Shown piece after piece: positions 1 to 8,422 of a stretch of 64,000 nt of DNA. Under the pieces are notes generated by a model that had not been told where the DNA came from, made no database searches, and saw nothing but the letters and a program-made list of their open reading frames with translations. The DNA comes from Trujillonella endophytica (GTDB lineage: Bacteria > Actinomycetota > Actinomycetes > Mycobacteriales > Geodermatophilaceae). Position 1 is the first letter of the stretch. The number at the start of each line of letters is the position of its first letter. Made by a program: the position numbers and the translations under genes. Where the stretch lies: NCBI RefSeq assembly GCF_019799905.1, contig NZ_JABGCI010000007.1, positions 62,001 through 126,000 of the forward strand. Direction: 5' to 3'.

Positions 1-1
1 G

Positions 2-1519
2 GCAGCCGTCGACACAGCGCTCGCGGCCGTGCTCGACCCGGGGCCGCACCTGCCGTGGGCCGGCCGCGTCGATGTGGCCGAGCAGGTGCGGTCCCGCCTC
101 TCCGAGTGGTCGGACCGCGCCCGCGTGCGCGCCCTGGCGACCGTGCCCGGTGCCATCACCGACCCAGGAGACCTCCTGTGGGCGACCGCGGCGCTCGTCG
201 TCCTCGTCGCGCGCAGGTCAGGCGGGCTGGCCCGTGTCATCGACGAGCTGGCGGCCGATCTCGTGCCCCCGCTGGCCGCCTGGGACGAGGACCTGGTGGC
301 CGTCCGTGTCCAGCAGCCGGTCAGGTGTCGGCTGCACATCGGATCCGGCCCCGGCTCACCTGTCGTGTCGTGGGCCGACGACGAGGCGGCGCAGTGGCGG
401 TGGCAGCACGCGGTCGGCCACTGGGACCTGCCGATCCCGGCTCGGCTCGCCGGGCGGCTCCAGGAGCTCGCGGATCACCACGGGACCCACGCCGTCCCCG
501 GCCGCGACACCGGTGCGGCGGGGAACGGCGCTGGGGAGCCGGCCGATCGTGCGCACCTCGTCGCGGAGCTGCGCCGGGTGCTCGGCTCGGCCTACGAGGT
601 CGTGGAGGACGAGACGCGCCCCGCCGCGGACGCGTCGCCGGTCCGCCTCGCTGCACCCGCCGGCGCCGGCCGGGCGCCGACCGCAGCGCAGTGGACCGTG
701 AGCCGGCTCGCGGTGCCGGTCCCCGACGGGTGGTTCGTCAAGGAACAGCTCACGCTGCTGGCGCCGGACGGTCAGGCGAACGTCATCGTCTCCTGTGAGC
801 CATTGGACCCCTCGACGACGACCGAGCGGTACGCCGCCGTCCAGGGCGAACTCCTGCGCCGGGAGTTCCCGCAGTTCGAGGAGATCGCCCTCGTCGAGCT
901 GCCGCTGGCCGGCGGCACCGCGTTGCTGCGCCGGTTCTCCTGGAGCCCGCCCGACGGCGTACGGGTGACCCAGCAGCAGGTCTACCTGGCCACGCCGGGC
1001 ACGGGGTTCACCGCCACCGCGACCACACCGACGACGACCTCCGCCCGGTACGCGCCGGTGTTCGACATGGTGCTGAGCTCGTTGCGCCTCGGTGCCCGCC
1101 CGTCCGCGAGCGCGCTCGGGAACCACTGGCCGCCCTCGCTGCTCCCGCTGGGATCCGAGCGCACGTACGCGCCGGGTGGGCACGGGGAGATCAGCTGGCA
1201 GGCATCACCGGACGATCCCGGGCGGGTGGCCCGCTGGGCCGAGAGTCAGCTGCGCGCCGGGATGGGGCCGGGGGCGCAGTTCGAGACACACGGGCCGCGG
1301 AGCTGGACGGTCCGGACACCCACGCCGCACCACCTGCACGTGCGCAGCGTCCAGGTGGACGAGGTCGACACAGCACAGCTGCCTCCCGATGCGGCGCAGC
1401 GCACACCGGACGGAACCCGCTGCGTGCTGCAGTGGACCATCGGCACCTTCGCGTCGAGCGACGGAGAGCCACCGCCTCCGCGAGCTCCCGGTCGACGGCG
1501 GTGGCGACCGGCCGGCTGA
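2..1519 (+). CDS. 5'-truncated protein: repeat domain plus DcrB-like (DUF1795) domain
   Basis: The reading frame is open from the window edge, so the true start lies upstream; about 505 residues are visible. The first ~200 residues (motifs LPWAGRVDVAEQV, PPLAAWDEDLVAVR, HWDLPIPARLAGRLQEL) are clearly paralogous to two tandem copies in the convergent gene at 1580-3280. Residues ~225-360 (GWFVKEQLTLLAPDGQANV through VFDMVLSSLRL) resemble the DcrB/DUF1795 fold, which includes the EagR-type effector chaperones of type VI secretion, but nothing else here indicates such a system. The last ~130 residues are unassigned. No signal peptide is visible because the N-terminus is missing. The biochemical function is unknown; the paralogy is certain and the DUF1795 call is moderate. 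Confidence 0.75.
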   Translation, partial: AAVDTALAAVLDPGPHLPWAGRVDVAEQVRSRLSEWSDRARVRALATVPGAITDPGDLLWATAALVVLVARRSGGLARVIDELAADLVPPLAAWDEDLVAVRVQQPVRCRLHIGSGPGSPVVSWADDEAAQWRWQHAVGHWDLPIPARLAGRLQELADHHGTHAVPGRDTGAAGNGAGEPADRAHLVAELRRVLGSAYEVVEDETRPAADASPVRLAAPAGAGRAPTAAQWTVSRLAVPVPDGWFVKEQLTLLAPDGQANVIVSCEPLDPSTTTERYAAVQGELLRREFPQFEEIALVELPLAGGTALLRRFSWSPPDGVRVTQQQVYLATPGTGFTATATTPTTTSARYAPVFDMVLSSLRLGARPSASALGNHWPPSLLPLGSERTYAPGGHGEISWQASPDDPGRVARWAESQLRAGMGPGAQFETHGPRSWTVRTPTPHHLHVRSVQVDEVDTAQLPPDAAQRTPDGTRCVLQWTIGTFASSDGEPPPPRAPGRRRWRPAG

Positions 1520-1579
1520 CCTGTCCGCGGCCCGGGCGCCGTCGGGTGCCGCCCGGGACCGGGTTCTCCGTGCGGCCAC

Positions 1580-3280
1580 TCACGGTGCTGGAGCACGTCC
1601 GCCCGACGTGGGAGGCGACGGCAGCGGGGGTGGCTGCGGCAGCCGGCCGCCGAACGACGGTGCTCCCTCGAGCACCCGGTACGCGGGTCCGAGCGCGCGG
1701 CGCAGCTCCGCGGCGAGCTGCCGGTAGTCGCCGCTGAAGGCAGCGAGCACATCCGCGGTGAACTCATAGACCCCCGACTCGATGTCGGGCACGCGGTGCT
1801 CACCGAAGCGGTCCATGAGCACCTGGATCCGGCCGGCGAGATCTCCGGGGATGGGGAGCTCCCAGGCGTGGACCGCGTACTCCCACCGTGCCCGTGCGGC
1901 GTCGTCGTCGGCCCACAGCAGGATGCCGTCGTGCCACCAGTGGAGGTGCTCGGTGCTGAGGCCCGTGCGCAGCTGGTACCGGACCGGCCGGTCGGTGCGG
2001 ACGGCGACCAGTTCGTCGTTCCACGCGTCCAGCGGGGGCTGCAGGTCGCCGGCGAGCCCGTCGAGGACGGAACCGAGGCCCTCCGAGTGGCGACCGGCCA
2101 CGGCGAGGAGCCCGGCGGTCCACCAGAGCTGGTCCCGGGGGTCGGCGAGGTCGTCGGCAGGGGGGCCGACGGCGAGCGGTGCCGCCGCGAACCACGCGGA
2201 CAACCGGGCGCCGACCAGCCGCGCGACGACAGGCTCTCCGGACCACGGCAGGCCGGGTGCGGGTTCGAGCACGGTCGCCAGGGCCGCGTCGACGGCCGCG
2301 ACGTCCTGCTCGGTCGCGCCGGGCAGGGCTGCCGTGCTGCCGGCCACCACATCGGCCGCGGCGACGACGATCGCGTCCACCGTCGCCGCCAGCGCGTCCG
2401 GGACGGGTGGGCGGAACGGGGGAGCGACGCGGTCCTCGATGTCGTACGCCGGGCCGAGCGCGGCGCCCAGGTGGGCCAGGACCGTGACGTGCTCGCGGTG
2501 GAAGGCCTCCTGTTCGGCGAGGTCGGGGCCGTCGGGGTCGAGGTCATGGCGCTGGGAGCGGTCGACGAGGGCCTGCACGCGCCGCGCGAGTTCGAGCGGG
2601 ATCGGCAGGTCGAAGTGAGCCACACCGGCGCCCCAGCGCTCGCGCGACGCCGCGTCCTCGGCCCGGAGCAGCTGGCCGGTGCCGCCGCCGTAGGTGGCGG
2701 AGAGCCGGTGGCGCAGCGGGCGCCACGCCCGCTCCCGTACCCGCCGCACGTCCCAGGCGGCGGCTGTCCCCGGGAACCCGGCGCCGGCCCGCTCCAGGGC
2801 CCAGGTGAGCCCGCCCCCGCTGGCATCCGTACGCCGGATCCGGGCCGCCGCCCCGCTCACGAGGGAAGCGGTGGACCACAGCAGCGCGTGCAGCTCCTCC
2901 GGGACCGGTGGCGCGGCGATCGTGCCCAGCGCGGCGGCGCCCGAGGACCAGCCCGTCAGCCGCGACCGCACGGCCTGCTCGACCTCGTCGCCAGCGGCCC
3001 ACGGCGTCATCGCCGTGGGGGTCACGATGCGGTCCAGCGCCTCGTCGACCGCGTCCGCGCCGGCGTCCGCGGGCCGGCCGTCGGCGCCCGAGGCGCCCAG
3101 GACGTCGGCGGCGGCCACGACCACGGCGTCCACGCTCGGCAGGAGCAGCCAGTCCATCGGAGGCGGCGGCCTCCCGTCGATGGTCCAGGCGTCCGGCCGG
3201 CGGAGAGCTCCGTCGACCCACGGCGGGATGCGCGACGGGCCCGACGGCCGCGCAGGGTCCGCGGGCTGCGGAGCGGTCAC
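1580..3280 (-). CDS. Tandem-repeat protein of unknown function, paralogous to its convergent neighbour
   Basis: A 566-residue protein read from a GTG start just after the upstream gene; further upstream the same frame runs into that gene with no homology. It carries two copies of the domain also seen at 2-1519: copy 1 at about residues 45-285 and copy 2 at about 297-540. Shared landmarks are DAVVVAAADV / DAIVVAAADV, a W(S/F) segment, HFDLPIP / AWELPIP and GPAYD / GPAYR. A proline-rich tail ends the protein. No membrane segment or signal peptide is seen. The two genes end 60 nt apart on opposite strands, which suggests duplication with inversion. It could be a scaffold or immunity-like protein; function is not recognised. 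An internal ATG at 3157 is an alternative start. Confidence 0.7.
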   Translation of the reverse strand: MTAPQPADPARPSGPSRIPPWVDGALRRPDAWTIDGRPPPPMDWLLLPSVDAVVVAAADVLGASGADGRPADAGADAVDEALDRIVTPTAMTPWAAGDEVEQAVRSRLTGWSSGAAALGTIAAPPVPEELHALLWSTASLVSGAAARIRRTDASGGGLTWALERAGAGFPGTAAAWDVRRVRERAWRPLRHRLSATYGGGTGQLLRAEDAASRERWGAGVAHFDLPIPLELARRVQALVDRSQRHDLDPDGPDLAEQEAFHREHVTVLAHLGAALGPAYDIEDRVAPPFRPPVPDALAATVDAIVVAAADVVAGSTAALPGATEQDVAAVDAALATVLEPAPGLPWSGEPVVARLVGARLSAWFAAAPLAVGPPADDLADPRDQLWWTAGLLAVAGRHSEGLGSVLDGLAGDLQPPLDAWNDELVAVRTDRPVRYQLRTGLSTEHLHWWHDGILLWADDDAARARWEYAVHAWELPIPGDLAGRIQVLMDRFGEHRVPDIESGVYEFTADVLAAFSGDYRQLAAELRRALGPAYRVLEGAPSFGGRLPQPPPLPSPPTSGGRAPAP

Positions 3281-3341
3281 GAGCGGCGAAGCTACAGCGG
3301 GCGGAGCCGGCCCGGCACCCGGTGACGGCTCGAGAGCCGGT

Positions 3342-4166
3342 TCACGTGCGGGGCGTGCGACCGACCCGGATCCAGAAGCCCCGACGCATGAGCTCCGCCT
3401 CGAACCGCGACGGTCGGCAGCACGAGGGCTCGCCGCACCACGGTTGGTGCTGCCCGATCCACGTCGTCCACGCCGTGACGTCGGAGCCCACAGCGGCCAC
3501 CGCACGCACCTGCTCGGCGAACGCCTGGACGTGGGCGTGGACGAGAGCGAGGACCTCGGCGTCCTGTGCTCCCGTCGGGTTCGGCCGGAAGGCCTGGTCC
3601 GGTGCCCGCTCGAACAGTGCCTCCCACAGCCCGCGCAGGTCCTCGCGGGGGCTCGGGAGTCGGTCGTCGGCGACCATCAGGAGCTGCCACAGCTCGTCGG
3701 GCGGCCATGACCAGAACGCGTGCAGGTCCGACCACCGGAGATCGGCGGCCGCGGAGGGGCTCGCCCACTCCGCGGCGAGCACCCGCACGGTCGTGAGGGC
3801 GCCGAGGTGGCCCCAGCAGCCTCGTGGGCCGACCAGGAGGGGGAGGCAGCGCATGGTCAGCGCCTCGTCGCGAGCGGCCAGTGTCGACATCAGCGGAGCC
3901 GTCACGTCGAGGTGGCTCAAGGCGCCGAGGACCGCGTCGAGGACGGCGTAGGACCCGGTCCGGTCGGCCTCGACCAGCGCCGCGACGACGAGGTCGGGCT
4001 GGTCCTCGGCCATCTCGACGAGATGCCACTCGTCCAGCGCCACGAGCAGCGCCTGCTCGCCGGGCGAGGGGGCGCCGAGCTCCTGCGCCAGACGGGCGAG
4101 GGACGGATGCGATGCGGCCCACGCTGCGACGGTGCGATCGACCGGCGTTCCACCGCTTCCGCTCAC
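3342..4166 (-). CDS. Helical protein of unknown function
   Basis: A 274-residue product from a GTG start with an AGGA Shine-Dalgarno about 8 nt upstream. The sequence is rich in Leu, Ala and Trp and predicted mostly helical (VVAALVEADRTGSYAVLDAVLGAL, LWQLLMVADDRLP), reminiscent of HEAT-like repeats but without a recognisable signature. The C-terminus has a cysteine pair in CGEPSCC. It lies 61 nt upstream of the repeat-domain gene on the same strand and is probably co-transcribed with it. No family could be named. Confidence 0.6.
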   Translation of the reverse strand: MSGSGGTPVDRTVAAWAASHPSLARLAQELGAPSPGEQALLVALDEWHLVEMAEDQPDLVVAALVEADRTGSYAVLDAVLGALSHLDVTAPLMSTLAARDEALTMRCLPLLVGPRGCWGHLGALTTVRVLAAEWASPSAAADLRWSDLHAFWSWPPDELWQLLMVADDRLPSPREDLRGLWEALFERAPDQAFRPNPTGAQDAEVLALVHAHVQAFAEQVRAVAAVGSDVTAWTTWIGQHQPWCGEPSCCRPSRFEAELMRRGFWIRVGRTPRT

Positions 4167-4258
4167 CGCGCGATCCTGACAGTGCGCCTGTCCGCGCGAC
4201 AGCCCGTGTCACTCCTCGTGCGCCCCCTCCGGGTGTGCCCGCGGGCCGAGCGTGAGCA

Positions 4259-4900
4259 CTACGACGCGGCGGTGTCCGATCCGGCGGGCGTGATCAGCGG
4301 CGCCACCATCCGGTCGACGTAGGTGGCCAGTGCGTCGAGGTCGGCGCCGGCGATGGCCCGGGTGCCGATCTGGCCGCGCAGCGACGAGATGCCGGTGAGG
4401 AGGGCGGCGACCAGCTCGGCGCGCAGCTCGGCGTCGTCCCCGTCGAGCCGACCGGCCAGCTGGGTGGTGAACCCGGCGTGGATGCGGTCGCGCGCGATGG
4501 TGCGCACGAGCTCCGTGCCGGCGCCCGCGACCAACGTGGACATGCTGCTCGCACGGACGTCAGCGGGGGCGTCGGGGTCCAGGGCCCGCCGCAGCAGCGT
4601 GTGGGGGAGGTCGGCGAGCGGGGTCTCGGCGATGGTCCGGTCCGGCTCGGTCGGCTGGAGGGCCTCGACGAGGAGGGCCTCCTTGGAGCCGAAGTAGCGG
4701 TACACCAGGGCCTGGTTCGCGCCGGCCGCCGCGGCGACGTCGCGGGTGCTGACGTGCCCTACGCCGTCGCGGGCGATGAGGGCCCGAGCGGCGGAGAGCA
4801 GGGCCTCGCGGGTCGCCGCCGCGTCCCGGCGCCGTGGCCCCGCGGGGGGGATCGCCTCGTCGTCCACCGGTCGCACCGCCCCTCTCGTCGCCTGCCGCAT
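4259..4900 (-). CDS. TetR/AcrR-family transcriptional repressor
   Basis: A 213-residue cytoplasmic regulator. The N-terminal helix-turn-helix is clear: TREALLSAARALIARDGV then VSTRDVAAAAGANQALVYRYFGSKEALL (about residues 30-78), with the VYRYFGSKE recognition segment typical of TetR. The C-terminal ~135 residues form the ligand-binding domain and contain LLTGISSLRGQIG. It is divergent from the amidohydrolase at 5039, and two inverted repeats sit in the shared intergenic region, so it most likely represses that gene and the SDR behind it. The ligand is unknown; it may be a substrate or intermediate of the amidohydrolase. The ATG is preferred over a GTG one codon upstream. Confidence 0.9.
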   Translation of the reverse strand: MRQATRGAVRPVDDEAIPPAGPRRRDAAATREALLSAARALIARDGVGHVSTRDVAAAAGANQALVYRYFGSKEALLVEALQPTEPDRTIAETPLADLPHTLLRRALDPDAPADVRASSMSTLVAGAGTELVRTIARDRIHAGFTTQLAGRLDGDDAELRAELVAALLTGISSLRGQIGTRAIAGADLDALATYVDRMVAPLITPAGSDTAAS

Positions 4901-4919
4901 CACCCTAGGGCATACATGT

Positions 4920-4934
4920 AGTCAGCTGTTGACT
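4920..4934. promoter_or_regulatory. Inverted repeat, candidate TetR operator 1
   Basis: AGTCA-N5-TGACT lies between the divergent tetR and amidohydrolase genes and overlaps the -35 box (TTGACT) of the amidohydrolase promoter. TetR half-sites are usually of this size and near the promoter of the divergent target. Confidence 0.5.
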
Positions 4935-4958
4935 TGCTTCGGCGACTCGTCCTACCGT
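4929..4958 (+). promoter_or_regulatory. Promoter of the amidohydrolase gene
   Basis: TTGACT (-35), an 18-nt spacer, then TACCGT (-10, TAnnnT form). Transcription would start near 4965, within the second palindrome and about 75 nt before the ATG. Confidence 0.55.
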
Positions 4959-4966
4959 CATGTCGT

Positions 4967-4985
4967 CAGCCGATTACATCGGCTG
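4967..4985. promoter_or_regulatory. Perfect 8-bp inverted repeat, candidate TetR operator 2
   Basis: CAGCCGAT-TAC-ATCGGCTG is a perfect 19-bp palindrome located at the predicted +1 of the amidohydrolase promoter. A repressor bound here would block initiation, which fits control by the divergent TetR protein. Confidence 0.6.
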
Positions 4986-5038
4986 CTCCACCCCGTTCCG
5001 GAGCGCCGGCAGGGCGCGCACGGCAGAGAGGCCGGCCC

Positions 5039-6301
5039 ATGAACGTCGAGGACATGATCATGATCAGCATCGACGACCACGTCGTCGAGCCGCCGGACAT
5101 GTTCGCCAACCACGTCCCGGAGCGGTGGCGCGACCAGGCGCCGAAGTCGATCGTCGACGAGAACGGCTACGAGAAGTGGTGGTTCCAGGGGAACTCCATG
5201 GGGACCATCGGGCTGAACGCCGTGGTGGGGTGGCCGAACGAGGAGTGGGGCCTGAACCCCGCGACGTTCGCCGAGATGCGCCCGGGTGCCTATGACATCC
5301 ACGCGCGGGTCGAGGACATGAACCGCAACGGGATCCTGGCCTCGATGTGCTTCCCGTCCTTCGCCGGCTTCAGTGCCCGGTACTTCCAGGAGGCCAAGGA
5401 CAAGGACCTCTCGCTGGTCATGCTCAAGGCGTACAACGACTGGCACGTCGACGAGTGGTGCGCGGCGTACCCGGGCCGGATGATCCCGTGCGCCATCCTC
5501 CCGGTCTGGGACCCGGTCGCCCTGGTGGAGGAGGTCGAGCGGGTCGCGGCCAAGGGCGTCCGGGCCGTGACCATGCCGGAACTGCCGCACATCCAGGGCC
5601 TGCCCAGCTACCACGACCTGGAGTACTGGGGGCCGTTCTTCCAGCGGCTGTCGGAGCTCCAGGTGGTGATGTGCCTGCACATCGGCCAGGGCTTCGGGGC
5701 GATCAAGGGCGCACCCGACGCACCGATCGACAACATGATCATCCTGGCCACCCAGGTGTCCACCTTCGCCGCCCAGGACCTGCTCTGGGGCGGGGCGATG
5801 ACGAAGTACCCGGACCTGAAGGTCGCCTGGTCGGAGGCCGGCATCGGCTGGATCCCGTTCTACCTGGACCGCTGCGACCGGCACTACGTCAACCAGCGCT
5901 GGCTCGGTCACGACTTCGGCGGGAAGCTGCCGAGCGAGGTCTTCAAGGACCACTCGCTGGCCTGCTACGTCACGGACCCGACGGCGCTGAAGGTCCGCCA
6001 CGACATCGGCGTCGACGTCATCGCCTGGGAGTGCGACTACCCCCACTCGGACTCGATCTGGCCGAACGCGCCGGAGTTCGTGCACGCCGAGATGGCCGGT
6101 GCCGGCGTCCCCGACGACGAGATGCACCAGATCCTGTGGCAGAACACCACCCGGTTCTTCGGTCTCGACCCGTTCCGGCACATCGCCAGGGAGGACGCCA
6201 CGGTCGGCGCCCTGCGCGCGCTGAGCCCCGACGTCGACACCGAGATCCGCTCCAAGCACGAGTGGCGCCGGCTGTACGACCTCCGGCGGGCCACCCGCTG
6301 A
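5039..6301 (+). CDS. Amidohydrolase family 2 (TIM-barrel metal-dependent hydrolase or decarboxylase)
   Basis: A 420-residue cytoplasmic protein of the amidohydrolase-related family (PF04909 type), which hydrolyses or decarboxylates cyclic and aromatic substrates using one zinc. Visible metal-site elements are the N-terminal D-D-H motif (residues 12-14, ISIDDHVVEPP), His214 in CLHIGQG and Asp333 in ECDYPHSDS, near the usual C-terminal Asp. The start MNVEDMIMISIDDH follows an AGAGAGG ribosome site; the longer upstream frame is non-homologous. The gene has its own promoter and two palindromes between it and the divergent TetR gene. It is followed after 291 nt without any gene by an SDR, so a small catabolic operon is likely. 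The substrate is unknown. Confidence 0.88.
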   Translation: MNVEDMIMISIDDHVVEPPDMFANHVPERWRDQAPKSIVDENGYEKWWFQGNSMGTIGLNAVVGWPNEEWGLNPATFAEMRPGAYDIHARVEDMNRNGILASMCFPSFAGFSARYFQEAKDKDLSLVMLKAYNDWHVDEWCAAYPGRMIPCAILPVWDPVALVEEVERVAAKGVRAVTMPELPHIQGLPSYHDLEYWGPFFQRLSELQVVMCLHIGQGFGAIKGAPDAPIDNMIILATQVSTFAAQDLLWGGAMTKYPDLKVAWSEAGIGWIPFYLDRCDRHYVNQRWLGHDFGGKLPSEVFKDHSLACYVTDPTALKVRHDIGVDVIAWECDYPHSDSIWPNAPEFVHAEMAGAGVPDDEMHQILWQNTTRFFGLDPFRHIAREDATVGALRALSPDVDTEIRSKHEWRRLYDLRRATR

Positions 6302-6592
6302 CGCACGGGCCGCACGGACGCCGGTGACCCGTCGCCATCAGTTCACCGGCGCCGGCGCCGGCGCGGCACGCGGAGCGGCGAGGCGGCCCCGCGGTCGAGC
6401 CCCGTGTCGCGTGGCGTCCGGTGATGCACCGGGCGGACGGCGGTGCGGCTCCGCCCGCCGGGAGCGCGCCGTCGGGCCCCTCGGCCGGCCGTCAGCGGGA
6501 CCGGACCGGGGGACCGGCGCTGCCCAGGACGTACGGTCCCCCCGTCCTGCCCGGCGAGGCCGGGGTGCACGTGGAGCAGAGGAGACGACGCG

Positions 6593-7336
6593 GTGGGCGA
6601 CCTGAGCGGACGCACGGCACTGATCACTGGCGCGGGGCAGAACGTGGGGGCCCAGATCGCCCGGGTGCTGGCCGCCCGGGGGGCGAGGGTCGGGGTCAAC
6701 GACCTCTTCGCCGACCGTGCCGAGCGGGTGGTCGAGGAGATCCGCGCCGCCGGCGGGGAGGCCGAGCCGGTCGTGGCCGACGTGACCGACCTGGCCGCGG
6801 TGACCGAGACGTTCGGGCTCTTCGGGCCGATCGACGTCCTCGTCAACAACGCCGGCATCCCCGTGACCGGGATCAGCATGAAGAAGTTCGTCGACGAGGA
6901 CCCGGCCACCTGGAAGGCGTTCGTCGACCTGAACGTCTACGGGCCGATGAACTGCACGTACGTCGCGCTGCCGGGCATGGTCGACCGGGGGTGGGGGCGG
7001 GTGATCACGATCAGCTCGGAGTCCGCCCGCGTCGGCGACAAGCTGATCGCGACCTACGCGGCGTCCAAGGGCGCCGGGCCGGCGCTGATGCGCTCGCTGG
7101 CCAAGGAGGTGGGCCGCCAGGGCGTCACCTGCAACACCATCTCGCTGGCCACCCAGAACAACGCCGGCATCGACGAGGGCTCCGACATGGCGCTGAAGCA
7201 GCTGCGGGCCTACGCCGTCCCGCGGCTCGGGCAGGCCGGCGACGTCGCGGCCGCGGTGGGCTGGCTCGTCGGGCACGACGCCTCCTGGGTCACCGGGCAG
7301 ACCATCCCCGTCAACGGCGGGTACGCGACCAGCTGA
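6593..7336 (+). CDS. Short-chain dehydrogenase/reductase (SDR)
   Basis: A 247-residue NAD(P)-dependent oxidoreductase of the classical SDR family. The Rossmann motif TGAGQNVG is at residues 12-19, the structural NNAG at about 85-88, catalytic Ser near 141 and YAASK (Tyr155, Lys159). The family ending TGQTIPVNGGYATS is intact. A GTG start is chosen because AGGAG lies 8 nt upstream; the frame upstream of it has no homology. The Gln-Asn in the glycine loop replaces the common x-x-x-I and is slightly unusual. It probably acts with the upstream amidohydrolase under TetR control. Substrate is not predictable from sequence. Confidence 0.88.
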   Translation: MGDLSGRTALITGAGQNVGAQIARVLAARGARVGVNDLFADRAERVVEEIRAAGGEAEPVVADVTDLAAVTETFGLFGPIDVLVNNAGIPVTGISMKKFVDEDPATWKAFVDLNVYGPMNCTYVALPGMVDRGWGRVITISSESARVGDKLIATYAASKGAGPALMRSLAKEVGRQGVTCNTISLATQNNAGIDEGSDMALKQLRAYAVPRLGQAGDVAAAVGWLVGHDASWVTGQTIPVNGGYATS

Positions 7337-7395
7337 GCGGCCGCCCGGCGGCGACCGGGACCGGGAACCGGTGCGCCACGGGTGTCGAGCGCCGG

Positions 7396-7743
7396 TCAGG
7401 AGGGGACCGGCTCCGGTCCCCTGTCCCGTCGTGCGGCCCGGCTGCCGGCGACCGCCCGGCGCGGCGCCGGCAGGTCCTCCACCGGGGCTCCGGGCCGCTG
7501 CAGCAGCAGCAGGGAGGCGCCGTCGGCGGCCAGCGCCCGCTCCACGTCGCGGAGCACCCGCGCGCCGGCGGCGTCGGTCGACCGCAGTTCCCGCAGGTCG
7601 ACGAGCACCCGGCGGTGACCGCCGCGGACGAGGCTCTCCACGGTGCCCCGGAGCAGGTCGGCGCCCTGGGCGGTGAGGTCCCCGGTCACCCGCACGGCAC
7701 CTCGACGGACGTGTACGACCTCGGTCATCGCGACGTTGCTCAT
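7396..7743 (-). CDS. STAS-domain protein (anti-sigma-factor antagonist-like)
   Basis: A 115-residue protein with one STAS domain: VVHVRRGAVRVTGDLTAQGADLL, then VLVDLRELRSTDAAGARVL, where the STDAAG stretch holds the Ser that is phosphorylated by anti-sigma kinases in SpoIIAA/RsbV proteins. The C-terminal ~30 residues are a disordered basic tail. No anti-sigma kinase or sigma gene is adjacent. A second STAS gene lies 3 kb away at 10652. A role in partner-switching control of a sigma factor or of another sensor is inferred. Confidence 0.8.
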   Translation of the reverse strand: MSNVAMTEVVHVRRGAVRVTGDLTAQGADLLRGTVESLVRGGHRRVLVDLRELRSTDAAGARVLRDVERALAADGASLLLLQRPGAPVEDLPAPRRAVAGSRAARRDRGPEPVPS

Positions 7744-7822
7744 GCGTCCACCCTGACACCGCCGGGCGCCCCGTCGGGCCCGCAGCCGGGACTCTTCACG
7801 GGGTCGTCACACAGTGGGCGTG

Positions 7823-8422
7823 TCAGGACGGCGGGGCGACGAGCAGCTGCGCGTAGTCGGCCGCGGTGAGCGCATCGGTCGTCAGCTCGCCCGTGGGCAG
7901 CGGCGCCTCCAGGGGCTCCCCGTCCTGGGTGAGCAGGACCGCGCCGACGCCCGGCAGGGTCGTCGCCGTGAGCACGATCTGCCCCACCGCCAGCCGGCTC
8001 TCCTGACCGGCCGGGGCCTCGCCGGGACCGGTCAGGTCGATGGTCACCGTGCTCCCGTCGACGGCCGTCACCGCGAGCACGACGCCGGGCGCCAGCACCG
8101 TGGTCAGCGCGTCGGCGCGCTCCGCCGCCGTCGGCCCGGCCGCGAGCTGGTCCAGCAGCTCCCCGAGACGGTCGCGCAGGCCGGAGCCGGTCACGTCGCG
8201 GTCGCTGGGGGTCAGGACGTCGTCGGGCCCGAGCAGGTAGACCCGCGCGCCGCCGTCCTCGGCGGGAGGGGACGTCGGCGCCGGCGGCGCGTCCGACGGG
8301 GACAGCAGTCCGTAGGGGACGTCGGAGGCGGGGATGGGCTCGGCCTCCCCGGCGCCGGGGAGGCCGCAGCCGGTGACGACGGCGAGCCCCAGCGCGAGCA
8401 CACCCGCCGCGGCGCGCCTCAC
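7823..8422 (-). CDS. Lipoprotein with GerMN domain, partner of the upstream two-component system
   Basis: A 199-residue lipoprotein. The signal peptide VRRAAAGVLALGLAVVTGC ends in a lipobox with Cys19. The mature part contains a GerMN-type domain (VYLLGPDDVLTPSDRDV ... RLGELLDQLAAGPTAAE ... VLAVTAVDGSTVTIDL ... VGQIVLTATTLPGVGAVLL), the fold also found in LpqB and GerM. The GTG start overlaps the kinase stop (GTGA), so translation is coupled. The gene order regulator, kinase, lipoprotein matches mtrA-mtrB-lpqB, where LpqB modulates the kinase from outside; this protein is much shorter than LpqB (~580 residues) and lacks its beta-propeller. Confidence 0.85.
   Translation of the reverse strand: MRRAAAGVLALGLAVVTGCGLPGAGEAEPIPASDVPYGLLSPSDAPPAPTSPPAEDGGARVYLLGPDDVLTPSDRDVTGSGLRDRLGELLDQLAAGPTAAERADALTTVLAPGVVLAVTAVDGSTVTIDLTGPGEAPAGQESRLAVGQIVLTATTLPGVGAVLLTQDGEPLEAPLPTGELTTDALTAADYAQLLVAPPS

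Noticed and set aside
4890..4904. Leaderless start for tetR from TAGGGT
   Set aside because: The box ends only one nucleotide before the start codon, too close for transcription to begin upstream of it.
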